A DNA stretch of 64,000 nucleotides from Diphasiastrum complanatum (lineage: Eukaryota; Streptophyta; Lycopodiopsida; Lycopodiales; Lycopodiaceae). Under the pieces are notes generated by a model that had not been told where the DNA came from, did not search any database, and was given only the letters and a program-made list of their open reading frames with translations. Position numbers and translations under genes: made by a program. Below are positions 47,068 to 60,486 of this stretch, piece by piece. The first letter of the stretch is position 1, and each line of letters starts with the position of its first letter. The DNA lies in assembly GCA_029204225.1 (NCBI GenBank), contig CM055103.1, positions 22,872,663 to 22,936,662 on the forward strand, given 5' to 3'.

Positions 47068-49403
47068 CTAACGGACAGGTATGCTTTGTGGAAAATTAAA
47101 TACATTGTTGCTATCCCATATCTTCTTTTCACTGATGAGTCTGTTCAGATTTGAGCCATAGTAGGCGGAAAGCGGCATGTCCTGATCAATGTAATTCTGA
47201 TAGGCTTCTGAAGATGCGTAAGGACGGACAGCACTCCATAGATTGTCTATGAAAGTGATGTCACTGCTGGACTGAGATGGATTGTTCTGCCAATAGGTGA
47301 ACATCTGAATGCTGAAGAGTGCGTCCCGATGCACCCATGCACTATCCCCTGGAGCGATTTGGTTTATCACCGATGCTGAGCCACCAAAAAGATCGAAAAT
47401 GAAATAACTGGTTGCTGGTCCGGCTTGCAAGGAGTTGACAAACGTTTTGATGCCATCACCAGAAAAGCCTGGAGCTTTCACGATAATAGATTTTGCTTTG
47501 AAAGTGGCAGTTGGGTAGGTGAAGCTATGGAGATTGAGGACTGATGGATCTGCATTTTGTGAGAAGCCTCCATCGATTAGAACTGTGGTTATGTAATCCG
47601 TTTCAATGACTGTTTGATTGGATGGAGCTGGCACGTTGTCCATGAATGCTTTCAGAACAGCATTCAGATTAGCGGATGGACCCATATAGATACCATAAAA
47701 GTTGTTTCCACCCGAAGGATCCAAGTAGAGAGAAGTTGTGACTTCCGCAACAGCTACTTGTCCCCAAATTTGGAAAGCCTTGACTGTCTGGGCCTGTTGG
47801 CTTTTAAGAAAGGTGTAACTGAAGTGAGTCATGGTGGCTGATACGTCATGTACTTTGAATGTGAACTGGCTTACGATTCCTATGCAGCACCAAGAGCGTA
47901 ATAAGGTAACTACTTTAAGGCTTACACAAATGCAGCTAAAAAACTTTCGCCTGGCTGCAAATTAGACTCAAGAAAGGGTTATAAAAGGAGTACCTATATT
48001 AAGGTATAAAAAAGAAACCAATCACTTAGAGTAGATCATTTGTAATTGATTTTATTGGAATCATTCTTACAGAGACATGAAAGTCTTTTCACTATCTGGA
48101 AATAACCTTGAAATGAGGCTGTATTTCACCTTTAATTATGACTTCCAATCATCGGATCTTTGGCCATATAAATTGTCACGTCAAAAAGGCATGTCAAGTA
48201 TAAAACCTATGAGGTTTGGAGTACCAAATTTAAAGAGCAATTGTGAATGCTTACCGTAAGAGTTGGCGCCAGCACCCTTCAGAGACCATAGCAAGTTTAC
48301 ATTTTCAATTGCATTTGCTCTCACCGTAGTTCCATTGGCAATGACAACTTGAGCCTCCACAATGCTATCGGAAAGAATGCCAAATTTTCTGGATACAAAG
48401 CCCCAACCTCCACCAAGGGCATGACCCCCCACTCCAACAGATGGACAAACTCCACAAGGTACCGTCACTTTTCCAAGATTCCACAAAGCCAATTTCAGCG
48501 GGCCTAATCTAAATCCTGATCCAACCGTGACGGTACCCGCAGCTTTGTTGTAGCTAATGTCAGTGAAACCGGTCATATCTACCACGATCACGCCATCTCG
48601 CCCACCTGAAAATAAATTCATATCCGTGCCTAAGTTTGAGGTATCTGAAAGCAAACAAATTAAATCATCATCCATAACAGAAAATTAATTACATCATAAA
48701 GACTAAATTAGCCATCTTGGTCATTCTTTCAAGCTGTTCCTTGAGATTGGCATTCTGCAAAGTGTGGTATCACTCTCATGGGTTGAAGTTAATATTAAAG
48801 ATAGAAAGCTATGGGTTTCCTCATGGCGAATGACAACCAAGCGACCTAATGAGTAGTCTTCGTAGGAGTGGCCTCCACCACGAGGGGAGATTCCTATTCC
48901 CAGTTGTTCTGCACACCCAACTGCATTCTGCACTTGGGCCACTGTTGTTGGGAACACAAAAGCTGCTGGTGCATATTTGTATCTGAGATTGAAGACAGTT
49001 CGGGCAGATTGATATTCTGAGCTACCAGGAAATGCAGTCCTTGCTTTAGCTGGGGCCAAGCAGCCAGCGATAGTACTCGCTCCAGCTGCTAGGCTCCTTG
49101 AAGCTGGAAGAATCTGCTTGCAAAATGTAAAAATTTCATGAAAATGGTTTGCAATCTCTTTCACTGTAGTGTAAAAGCATAAACACAACGCGCTTTAAGT
49201 ATATTGGACAAGTATCCATGAAATTGGAACATGCTATTGAACTTCGTACTACGCCAATATATTTGTAGAGAGAAAAGAAGTTGCGGGTATAAACAGCAAC
49301 CTACCTTATCAGCAAGTGATGACTGGAAACGAGGGTCGCCAAGCAGCAAAATTGTCAGAAAACCAATCAAAATGCCTGTCATCCTTTTAACTCGCATATT
49401 CAT
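47068..49403 (-). CDS. Secreted FAD-linked oxidase, BBE/oligosaccharide-oxidase type
   Basis: Likely oxidises a sugar or related alcohol with FAD and O2, in the secretory path or cell wall. Exons (minus): 49403-49305, 49113-48846, 48605-48255, 47879-47068; GT/AG introns, phases 0, 1, 1; about 509 residues, the usual size. Residues about 8-30 form a hydrophobic signal peptide. The PCMH-type FAD domain holds GGGHSY with His at about 115, the 8-alpha-histidyl flavin link, and PCGVCPSVGVGGH with Cys at about 176, the second covalent link. The C-terminal BBE domain ends with YYGSNLNRL and QSIPVR. PCGVCP followed by GGHALGGGWG resembles glucooligosaccharide oxidases rather than the AGVCPTVGVGGHF of most flowering-plant BBE-like enzymes. 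Three Met codons (residues 1, 3, 8) are possible starts; the acceptor of exon 2 could be three bases earlier. No lesion seen. The substrate is not known. Confidence 0.88.
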
Positions 49404-50720
49404 GCCTGATTTTCCTTGAATTAAGCTCTTTTTGATTCGGACAGGTACCTGCTATCTAGCTATCAGTACAGGGAGTGATTATTGGTTGAAAATTGAACCA
49501 GAAAGCGACTCTGTTTGAATTTGATTCAACAGAGTTTCAGACTAGCCTAAAACCTCTATACAATAGGTTTTCAATACTTTAGCTCAAGATCATTTGTGAC
49601 GAATTAGTCTCACGGACTGTTCTTCATGACCACTCCGAATGCTTTGTTTCCAAAATATATAATTGTTCACGTGGTTTGGAATGAAGGGGAACCAACTGCA
49701 TAACACAAGGATTGCAAAAGGCAGAGAATTCTGTCTAGTAGACAGCGACAATCTACGGTTGGTACTTTGAATATGTCGTTCGATCATTTCAAAGACCAGC
49801 AAAAATCCATGCCCTGACTAGTCTGCACTGTGCAGCAGTAAATGGCTGCGTCGTGATTGAGTCGACTACCACAATCTTCCGATGTGATGAACATGACATT
49901 CAATCAATCCAATAGCATCACGTTATCTAATTGCATAAAAACTTCAATACTGCAATCTTCCAATCAGATCATGAATATCATTACAACCAATCCAATAGTA
50001 CTACATTATCTTGCGTATAGAGCTCAATAAGTGAGAAACAGTGGTGATCACTAGCTTATCTCATGCAAAATATTTCAACAGCATGTAATGTAGTCAAGAT
50101 CAACTTCGTGCTATCCAAACCCACAATTCTAGATAAAGCATAATTCAACACGAAAGCTAACAGGACCCAATCCAGGATGGTAGAATAGCTATTCATTATA
50201 CATATTGTATATATTTGGCTGCCTGCCTGGCTTTGATGTTGTTCCATTAAGTACAACAACAACAACACTCTCCTAACCTCGAATTTCAGTCCGTAGTAGT
50301 GAATTCGATGGGGATGAGTGGTGTAGTAGTCTATTTTTGACTGAAGAATAGTAAAGGTGAGAATGACTGGCAGCGACCATATATTATTGTGGGCCTTCAC
50401 AAGAGGAAATGAGTGAGAGAGAGTACGGATTATTGCTCAAATCAGTTTCACATGTCATGCTGCATTGTACAAATAGTCGGTATAAGGCAATGTGTTGTTG
50501 ATCACATGGCTATACATATTACAATTCTAACTCTGCTATTGATTATTATGCATAATCTTAATGAACTATATAAAGTGCATGTCTATGTCCTAGGCTTTCC
50601 CTATTGTAATTTATTAAGCAACCTTATTTTTTATTTTTTATTTACGGCTTATGAACTACTAGATGACGGTTGTTTGGAAGCCCATTGTAAGGATACAATG
50701 ACAAGTCTTCTCGTTCATGA
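49404..50720. other. No gene recognised; upstream flank of the oxidase
   Basis: This should include the promoter of the oxidase. The word CTCAATA/TCCAATAG with CAATC recurs near 49895-50010, but no TATA box can be fixed. Frames here match nothing. Confidence 0.4.
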
Positions 50721-50800
50721 GTCGTAGAGATAAGAAGATGAGAGAATACTTGCCATTATAGTCGTAGAGATAAGAAGATGAGAGTATACTTGCCATTATA
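50721..50800 (+). repeat. Tandem duplication of a 40-base unit
   Basis: The unit starting GTCGTAGAGATAAGAAG is present at 50721-50760 and 50761-50800 with one difference (A or T at position 25). The near identity implies a recent event. Confidence 0.9.
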
Positions 50801-52010
50801 TCCTGACTATGGGTCGACAAGCACCTATTGCTGTACATAATGTGGCACGAAAATCTAAAAAAACGTTATCGATTTCATTTTCAAGATTTTGTCAATGATT
50901 TTGTTCTTGTCAAGATTTCATATGCGAAGCTTATGTATTTTGAAGATTTCCCAAGATTCCATCCATGAAGACTTTTTATTTTGAGGGCTAGAAATCATAT
51001 CCAATTAAATTTGTAGAAAAAAATTGAGGTTCCATTAATATGCGCTATGTAATGATGGTCGCCAAATTGAATTTGGACCGACAATTTATGTAAGATCTCG
51101 TAGACACACATTATGTATCTCTTGACTCTTGACTATTACATAGTTTATATATAAGTGACATTGGATCCACTTGTGAATGAAACACAACATGTTAATAAAA
51201 CAATCACGTATAGTGGATAGATGAGTAGGTTTCCCCTAAGGACCATGCAAGGACATAGGCAAGCAAGTGGCTCTTAGTGTGGAACCAATTTTGTTGATGA
51301 TTGCATTTTGAATTTACTTGATTTTTTATTGATTAAAGGTGTCACATCAATGTTACGTTAAGCCATAATTTTCCTAGTACCATGTTAGTGGTATTATATG
51401 CCATAACATAAAATTGGCTTGGCACCCTCTATAAAGACCAAAAGACCCTTCTCTCCAAATGTTGGAAGTAATGGTTCATTTGCAAACCTTACTCCAAAGC
51501 TTCACAATGCAATGAAAATGTTATTAGGTCGGCGTCTCAATACCAAGCGCTTGCAATTGCTATATAAATGAAGCACCATGAGAACAATAGAACACCTCTC
51601 CCAACCTTTGATATTGCACTCAAATACTTTATGTCATTGGCTCAATATCCAAGGGCTTGCAACTGCCATTCACTAATAATTCTAATAGGCTTAGTATGAA
51701 CACAAGTGAACTAAGTATTTTCCAAACTTATAAGAAAGTGTATCCATGTATAAGATCATTTGGAACGGCTCTAATATTATGCTCAAATTCTAAAATTATT
51801 TACTTTCAAAGAGGTGTTTTACTACCTAATTAATCATATGTAGATGCTTGTGCACATAGTCTCTCCTAGCCCATTACATTTCATAACCTATATTATGTTT
51901 TTGGGCATGCATTTGAAAGTTGGTCATGGTCACTCACCATAATCAAGTTGGGACAAGAGTGTCACCTATGTTAATCACACCAAAACTTTACCACAGATCT
52001 TCCCACACAT
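50801..52010. other. No gene recognised
   Basis: AT-rich DNA. The string CAAG(C/G)GCTTGCAA is found twice (about 51537 and 51651), each time after CTCAATA(T)CCAA, so a short dispersed repeat is present. No coding potential is supported. Confidence 0.4.
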
Positions 52011-52935
52011 AACATGGGGCCCATTTCTTTTCATGTCAAGCATCACGTGGCAATTTATGTGGAGATCACATGGCAATACCCACCAGGACAAGACATGTGG
52101 CATAGCTACGTCGTCAAATTTTTTGGCTACCCACAGCCCCCTCTTATGATGCAAGAAAGTTTTTCATATTTTGAATCTCGTGGGAGAGTCACTCATAGAT
52201 TTGGAAAACTTTCACGCATGGCAAATTTTTAGGGCCTCATTTGGGGACAAAATGGTTTTAGCATGACACTATCAAGCAAAATATCTTTAGACAAAAAATA
52301 ATGGAGAATGAAAATTGGGTTCCCTAAGCTTATATTTGATCAATAAACATGATTTTTATTGCTTGAGAAACAAAAAGAGAGAGAGAACTCAATTGGTGCT
52401 TGTGTGAAAATTGATTTGATGTTAAACCTAGATTAAATTAGTTATGTACTTACATTCATTCATTATACATTTTTGTAGATTTCATGTGTATTATCTATCT
52501 TTACTATGAATGATTTGTACAAAAAAGAAATGTATTCATAAGAAGAAAGGATTATTAAAGTATATAAAAGAGATTGATTCATAAGAAGATCTAGAAATCT
52601 TAGAGTATGTGATCATTTGTTAAATGATGCTTCTGTGAGTTTTGGTTTGATGCTAAAGCTAGATCACAAAAGCTTTGTATTTACATTCATATATTTGCCA
52701 CACTTGGCACTACCGCACATGGCAAAAATTTACCACACATGGCAAAAATTTCCAAAATGATTTGCCACGTGTGGCAAACCACCAAGAGTTTTCTATTTTC
52801 AGATTTTTTTGTGTGGCAATGCCACGTAGCACTGGGATTTTGCCACGTGTGGTAGTGCCACACATAGCACCATTTTTCAGAGAGGTTTGCCACGTATGGC
52901 AGACCTCTAGCGGATTCTTTTGGAAATTTTTTTAG
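52011..52935. repeat. Cluster of CCACGTGG-like motifs and hairpins
   Basis: The words CACGTGGCA, CACATGGCA, CATGTGGCA and their complements occur many times (for example 52044, 52067, 52094, 52716, 52734, 52764, 52818, 52851, 52889). Several pair as inverted repeats: TTTGCCAC-GT-GTGGCAAA (52761-52778), GTGGC-AAT-GCCAC (52814-52826), and AGAGGTTTGCCA-CGTA-TGGCAGACCTCT (52881-52908, one mismatch). The CACGTG core is the plant G-box, bound by bZIP and bHLH proteins. No gene is adjacent, so regulation of a neighbour is not evident. Confidence 0.7.
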
Positions 52936-55234
<2,299 letters not shown>

Positions 55235-55422
55235 CCACCAACCAATAGCCACAGTCAGTGAATCCTTCAGGGGGCAGCTATCTCCCCCCTAAGGGAAAGC
55301 TAATTGCCCACCAAAAGATTGTTAATATTTTCAGGCAAATCAAATAATAGTCCTGGAAAATCTTTGTGACACAAAAGCTTGTTAACGATCATACATAATC
55401 TATCACGGGCAAACCCGTTACT

Positions 55423-55775
55423 CTAAAAGGTATCTACCAGATTTTGTACTTCCTTAAGAAAAGTTCCTTGTTTGTTACAACAGTACATGGTAGCTATTGT
55501 TTGCGATATAATGACCTTGTATGAATTGAATGTAGGTCTGTTTGAGGCTAGGTGTATATATTGCAAGCAAAAAGGGAGGTCTCTTCTTTTATCAATGCAA
55601 ACTATCATGTACATGAGGCTGCCAATAAGGTTCCAGTATGGCACTGTTGCCATTCTCCCCTTTTCTGCATCATCTTTTGGGCAGTCATCCTTGGTCAATC
55701 TTGCTCATGCTTCCATAGGAGTGCATTTCTCTTTGCACTCTGTCATCTTCTAATCTTTCCGAATCTTCAACGCAT
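55423..55775 (-). pseudogene. Copia E RT-RNase H connecting segment
   Basis: Minus frame with LTKDDCPKDDAEKGRMATVPYWNLIGSLMYMIVC, the typical segment after the RT palm of Copia elements, then a decayed PDIAYAV-like part. The catalytic RT part is absent to its right. It belongs to the outer element whose integrase end is at 56091-56606. Confidence 0.8.
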
Positions 55776-55859
55776 ATTTTTCTTGTGTTAGGTGGAGAGT
55801 TCATCTGCACTTGTCCATGTCCACACATATTAGTGCTTCTCCAAGATCTGAAATGTCAA

Positions 55860-56090
55860 ACTCTTCACCTTGTTGCTCCTTTGACCTTACTTGATTCTTC
55901 AAGCACCTGCAAAAACAGATCCAAAACATCTTTGCCATTTGACTCTCATTTGATGCTCTTGACTAGCTCCAAATTGCCAACTTCCCTTTTGATTTGTTGA
56001 AGCCATTTGAGATCAACCTTGTGATCATCAACTTGACCATAGAATGAAGTCACTGAACAAAACTTGTTTTCCAGATCCATTACTTGATTT
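55860..56090 (-). other. Unidentified frame between Copia E linker and RT end
   Basis: A minus frame with one stop reads MLENQVMDLENKFCSVTSFYGQVDD and later KREVGNLELVK and KDVLDLFLQVLEE. It is charged and heptad-like, as in a coiled coil. It stands where Copia RT should be and resembles no Copia domain I know. It may be a captured host fragment. Confidence 0.3.
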
Positions 56091-56606
56091 TCAAGCATGA
56101 TATCCAATATCTACTTGCATAGCATCATCTACACAAGAAGATTCACCAAAGCATGTGAAAAAAGCAAAATTACTCACTTCCACTTGCTTACCTTTCTCAT
56201 CATATGTGAGCCTTGAAGGTGTTTGCCTTTGCCTTGATGTCCTCCTTGGCTTTTGACTTGATGATGGTCCTTCATCAGCACAATCCAAAGTAGGATCCTT
56301 TACATCATCATCAAGAATGTTAGATCCATCTACATCATCTTCAATAATACTTGAAGATACTTTTGGAATGTTTCCCTCATCAAAAATGACATCTCTACCA
56401 ACAATCACTTGTTAGTAGTAGGAATGTAAACCTTGTAGGCTTTACTCGCCTCACTATATCAGCAAATATTCCTTTCCTTGAAGATGGATCCTCCTTGGTC
56501 CTATCATCAAGAGTTATGTTGACATAGCATGTGCATCCAAAAGTACTAAGAGAGTTGACTCTCGGCCTCCTCTTGAATAACATATCAAAAGGTGTCCTTT
56601 ATCCAA
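56091..56606 (-). pseudogene. Copia E integrase C-terminal part and linker
   Basis: Minus frames 56583-56395 and 56408-56091. TPFDMLFKRRPRVNSLSTFGCTCYVNI is the segment that follows the Copia integrase core, then DVIFDEGN and a Ser/Asp-rich linker with RRTSRQRQTPSRL. Its upstream side is cut by LTR C, with CTATT (56607-56611, minus strand) as target duplication. The matching N-terminal part is at 59205-59789 on the plus strand. Confidence 0.85.
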
Positions 56607-56611
56607 AATAG

Positions 56612-56884
56612 ACTTAGAATTTGCTTCAAACAGGATTATAGATCATGCTACAAAGTAACATAGACAGAAAGCACTCTCCGCTCCAAGCTCACATAGCAAT
56701 TGTATTTCTCAAAACCAAAATACACTGTACATATAGTTCTTCACTTTGGCAACCCATGCATGGCCCAGGTTGCCGTTGACGGGACGTGTGTCTCGTCGAC
56801 TTGCCTCGTGACGAGGCCAACTGATCTTATCCACTGATAGGACCCATGGTACAGTAACACAATAGTTCTACTTTAATTCTAACT
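56612..56884 (-). repeat. LTR C, 3' copy (273 bases)
   Basis: Near-identical in length and sequence to 59790-60063 but on the other strand. On the minus strand it begins AGTTAGAATT and ends AATTCTAAGT, so the ends are inverted repeats with one mismatch instead of TG/CA. It follows the Copia C RNase H end and a purine-rich CTAGGCAGAG. Confidence 0.9.
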
Positions 56885-56938
56885 CTCTGCCTAGAAGTAG
56901 AATCTACTTTTTATGCATCCATATACATAGCTTCAAAG

Positions 56939-57574
56939 TTAACAAACTTTAAGTACAGAAAGCTTTGATCTAAACTTATCAAACTTTTCTCTAATGAGTG
57001 GCTTAGTAAAAATGTCAACTAGTTGTTTGTTCATACTACAATGAACAACATTAATTTCACAAATCAGCAGCCTCTCACGTATAAAGTGATATTGAATCTC
57101 AATGTGTTTGGTTCTCGCATGGAACACTGGATTCTTTGTCAGCTAAATGCCACTCTGACTGTCGCTATGTACAATTGTGAGATTTTCCTGTTTCATGCCA
57201 ATTTCATCCAAGATTTGCCTCAACCATATGGCTTCATGTGCTGCACTACACATTGCCTTATACTCTGCTTCTGTTGTAGATAGAGCAACTGTACTTTGCT
57301 TCTTACTAGACCAGGAAAAGCAACTGTCACAAAGCTGGAATACATACCCTGTGGTGGATCTATGATCATCATAGTCACCTCCCCAATCTGCATCCACATA
57401 GCCACATAACTCAAGTAAACCATGATTCCTGTACACCAAGCCATAATCGGAAGTGCCTTTGACATATCGCAAAATGCATTTGGATGCCTTCCAATGCGTT
57501 TTCGTAGGTGCTGCCATAAACTGACTTACGATACCAACAACATAGCATAAATCTGAGTGTTCACTGGCTTGCAA
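56939..57574 (-). pseudogene. Copia C RNase H
   Basis: Frame 57574-57143 has GYVDADWGGDYDDHRSTTGYVF, SWSSKKQSTVALSTTEAEY and AAHEAIWLRQIL, with the acidic residues of RNase H. After one break, 57127-56939 carries RTKHIEIQYHFIRE and DIFTKPLIREKF, the usual end of the Copia polyprotein. The 3' LTR starts about 55 bases further on. Confidence 0.9.
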
Positions 57575-58086
57575 TCCTGTAATCTGAACCTGTGCAGCAA
57601 CTCTTTGACATACTTCACCTGTGTTAGACCCACCTCATGTCCTTTTTGCCACACCTCCACTCCAAGGCAATTATGCATTAGGTTGAGATCTGTCATCTCA
57701 AATTGTTCCATGAGATCTTTCTTGATCATATCTATCATCTCTTGACTATTTCTCGTAATAGTCAAGTCATCAACGTAAAGAGCAACCATATCATCAAAGC
57801 ATAAGATGTAAAGGTTTGGATCAAAGTGTGTTCTCACCATCCCCTTATAATGAAAGTAGGCATCAATCTTGTTGTACCATGCACATGGTGCCTGTTTGAG
57901 ACCCTAAAGTGCTTTCTTCAAGCAACATACTTTATTCTTCTGTCCTTTTGCTATAAAGCCTTCAGGTTGATCCATGAACACCTCTTCTTCTAACTCACCA
58001 TTTAAAAAGCACATTTCACATCCATCTGATGCAAAGACCAACCAAAATGTGAAGCTAAAGCAACAAGTAGATGCAGAGTATTCCAC
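57575..58086 (-). pseudogene. Copia C reverse transcriptase, catalytic part
   Basis: FLNGELEEEVFMDQPEGF (about 58020-57960), a stop in GLKQAPCAWYNKI, then 57840-57526 with the catalytic VALYVDDLTI (around 57780) and FEMTDLNLMHNCLGVEV. Two frame breaks. It would copy the element's RNA if intact. Confidence 0.85.
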
Positions 58087-59200
58087 TTACATATTGGCTC
58101 AAAGGTCTCCTCATAGTCGATGCCTTTACTTTGAGCATACCCTTTGATCACCAATCTTGCTTTGTGCTTTCCTATACTTCCATCTGCATGGTATTTAGTC
58201 TTGTATACCCATTTACAACCAATGGGTTTCTTACCAACTAGTGGCTCCACTAGGTCCCATGTGCTATGCTTAGCAATTGACTCCATCTCCTCTTCCATGG
58301 CCTTGACCCAAATTTCATCATCCTTTGCTTCAACATAAGTTGAAGGTTCTTTGTTTTGAATAATGCTAGATAAGAGAGCATAATTTGCTTCGTACCTATC
58401 AGGTTGTGTCTTCTCTCTTGTTGATCTTCGTAGCTCTCCCTGGCTAGATGATCCTGGAAAGTCAATTATGTTGTGGCTCTCCATTAATCTCTCAAACCAC
58501 TTAGGGAGCTTCCTGTCAGGTGATCGGCTTCCTAGTGAAAATGTATCCCATGATACATCCTTCTCCTTGCGTTTGTCACTTGAAACTTCAATCATTTTTG
58601 CACCAAAAGGTCCATCTCTACCTCTCCAACCTATCTCTTGAGGTTGAGTAGTAGTATCATGAGGTGTATCCACATGTCCATCACTAGGAAAGTCAACAAA
58701 TGGATCATCATCAAGAGGAATCCTCACTGTACCATCGTTCCCATTAAATGTGTCCGTCTTCTCAGCATCCTCATCTTCATACATCTTAGATTCATCAAAG
58801 ATAACATCAAGACTAACATGTATTTTGTTCTCCACTGGATCAAAACATCTATAGCCCTTCACACGATCATCATATCCTAGGAATATGCACTTGATAGCTT
58901 TTAGATCAAGCTTACGTCTTTCTTCCTTAGGAATGTGTACAAAGGCCTTGCATCCAAATATTCGCAAGTGGTTCACCTTTGGCTTCTTCTTCGTGAATGC
59001 CTCCTCAGGTGTTATCTTTGGTACGACAATGGTAGGCCTTCTATTTGAAGATAGACTGCGGTACTGCATGCTTTTGACCAAAACTCTTTTGGTAGCTTCA
59101 TCTCAACTAGCATAGATCTGGCACTTTTCACAATTGTGCGATTCTTGTGCTCAGCTACACCATTGAGTTCAGGAGTATGAGCTTGCATAAAGAGATCTTG
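58002..59200 (-). pseudogene. Copia C integrase end, linker and RT N-terminus
   Basis: AHTPELNGVAEHKNRTIVKSARSMLVEMKLPKEFW (59190-59085) is the integrase segment with the catalytic Glu neighbourhood. Frame 59081-58002 continues with KVNHLRIFGCKAFVHIPKEERRKLD, IKCIFLGYDDRVKGYR, an acidic linker, then RT motifs GCKWVYKTKYHADGSIGKHKARLVIKG and HQMDVKCAF. The first two catalytic Asp of integrase are not present because the element is cut there. Confidence 0.9.
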
Positions 59201-59204
59201 ATCA

Positions 59205-59789
59205 ATGAAGAATATACGGTTCAAGCAAGAGGTGGATCTTCATCAACATCTCAAGCTGGAGAGGAGGCTATGTTCATCAATCATGTTTGTGAGTCTTGTG
59301 CTTTGTCAAAGTCACATAGACTACCTTATACTAGATCTACAAAGCCTTTTCAGGTTGCACATTCAGATATTCATGGAACTACTACAATTAGCAATAGTGG
59401 AGCTAAAGATGTATGTAACTTTCAATGATGATTTTAGTAGATTTTGTTGGATCTATCTAGTAAAGAGCAAGGATGAAGTGTATGATGTCTTTGTTAAGTT
59501 CAAGAATGCAAGGGAGAACCAATTTTTCACAAAGATCAAGTGCTTCAAAAGTGAAGATGGTGGAGAGTACATATCTGCCAAGTTTAAGGCTTTTTGTGAT
59601 GAACATGGGATCAAGAGAGAGTATACAACAACAAGGACCCCACAACAAAATGGAGTGGTTGAGAGAAAGAATAGGACTTTTTGTAAACGTGCCAAAGCCA
59701 TGAGGTTGAGTGCTAACCTTGATAAGCCATTTTGGGATCAAGCCTTGTTGTGTGCTAATTTCTTGTGCAATAGGTGGCCGAGTACTATT
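59205..59789 (+). pseudogene. Copia E pre-integrase and integrase N-terminal part, inverted
   Basis: Plus strand. CESCALSKSHRLPYTRSTKPFQVAHSDIHG (about 59290-59385) gives the pre-integrase Cys pair and the first catalytic Asp. After a frameshift near 59410 the frame reads FNDDFSRFCWIYLVKSK, KSEDGGEYIS (the second Asp position reads Glu) and TPQQNGVVERKNRT, ending at NRWPSTI where LTR C begins. Target duplication CTATT is at 59785-59789. The rest of this integrase is at 56606 on the minus strand. Confidence 0.85.
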
Positions 59790-60063
59790 AGTTAGAATTA
59801 AAGTAGAACTATTGTGTTATTGTATTGTGGGTCCTATTGGTGGATAAGGATCAATTGGCCTCACCATGAGACGAGTCGACGGGACACGCATTCCGTCAAT
59901 GACAACTTGGGCCATGCATGGGTTGTCATAGTGAAGAACTATATGTACAATGTATTTTGGTTTTGAGAAATATAGTTGCTATGTAAGCTTGGAGTGGAGA
60001 GTGCTTTCTGTCTGTGTTACTGTGTAGCATGATCTGTATTCTTGTTTGAAGCAAATTCGAAGT
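59790..60063 (+). repeat. LTR C, 5' copy (274 bases)
   Basis: It begins AGTTAGAATT directly after CTATT and ends AATTCGAAGT directly before the PBS. It is the inverted partner of 56612-56884. Being followed by a PBS, it is the 5' LTR of Copia C. Confidence 0.9.
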
Positions 60064-60076
60064 TGGTATCAGAGCC
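60064..60076 (+). other. Copia C primer-binding site
   Basis: TGGTATCAGAGCC, an exact tRNA-Met-type PBS, abuts the LTR end. Confidence 0.9.
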
Positions 60077-60486
60077 GTATAGGGAGTGTACACAGTACAA
60101 CGTCGTCGTTGAAGAGAGCTTTAAGAGAAGAGAAGTCTTCTGAGAGTTTGGGGTTTACGGCGGGTTGTAGATGGAAAGTGAAGCACTGGTGCACAGCCTC
60201 TAGCATACATAAGCTTAGATTTCCAGCAGTAGGGTGACCTCAGGGCAAGAGAATTTGCATGTTGAAGAACTGCATAAGGGCTATCGAGTGCCAAGAAGGT
60301 AACAGAAAACCCTGGCTTGGGGTTTGAAAGCACAAAAGCAGTGTTTTCTCTCTATTCTGAACCAAATTATGATTTGTAAAAGGCTGAACCTGGGCGTCCT
60401 AACATCACAAGATAGCAGCCAAGTGGCCGTGGACAGCCACGTGTTGGGAGAGAGGGAGATGAACGAGAGTTGAGAAAAGTGTCATA
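60077..60486 (+). other. Copia C 5' leader remnant
   Basis: Non-coding leader after the PBS. No gag start is recognised before the sequence meets LTR D at 60487, so gag of Copia C is missing or lies beyond a break. Confidence 0.55.

Larger units (their letters stand above)
56885..59200 (-). mobile_element. Copia C internal region, integrase to RNase H
   Basis: Right to left: integrase core from about 59190, IN C-terminal part, linker and RT start in one 359-codon frame (59081-58002), RT, RNase H, 3' LTR. It is the best-preserved Copia of the window, but gag, protease and the first part of integrase are not joined to it. At about 59200 it meets Copia E integrase in the opposite orientation. 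Confidence 0.85.

Noticed and set aside
47614-47841. Plus-strand ORF opposite the oxidase
   Set aside because: It is antisense to a well-supported exon with conserved family motifs.
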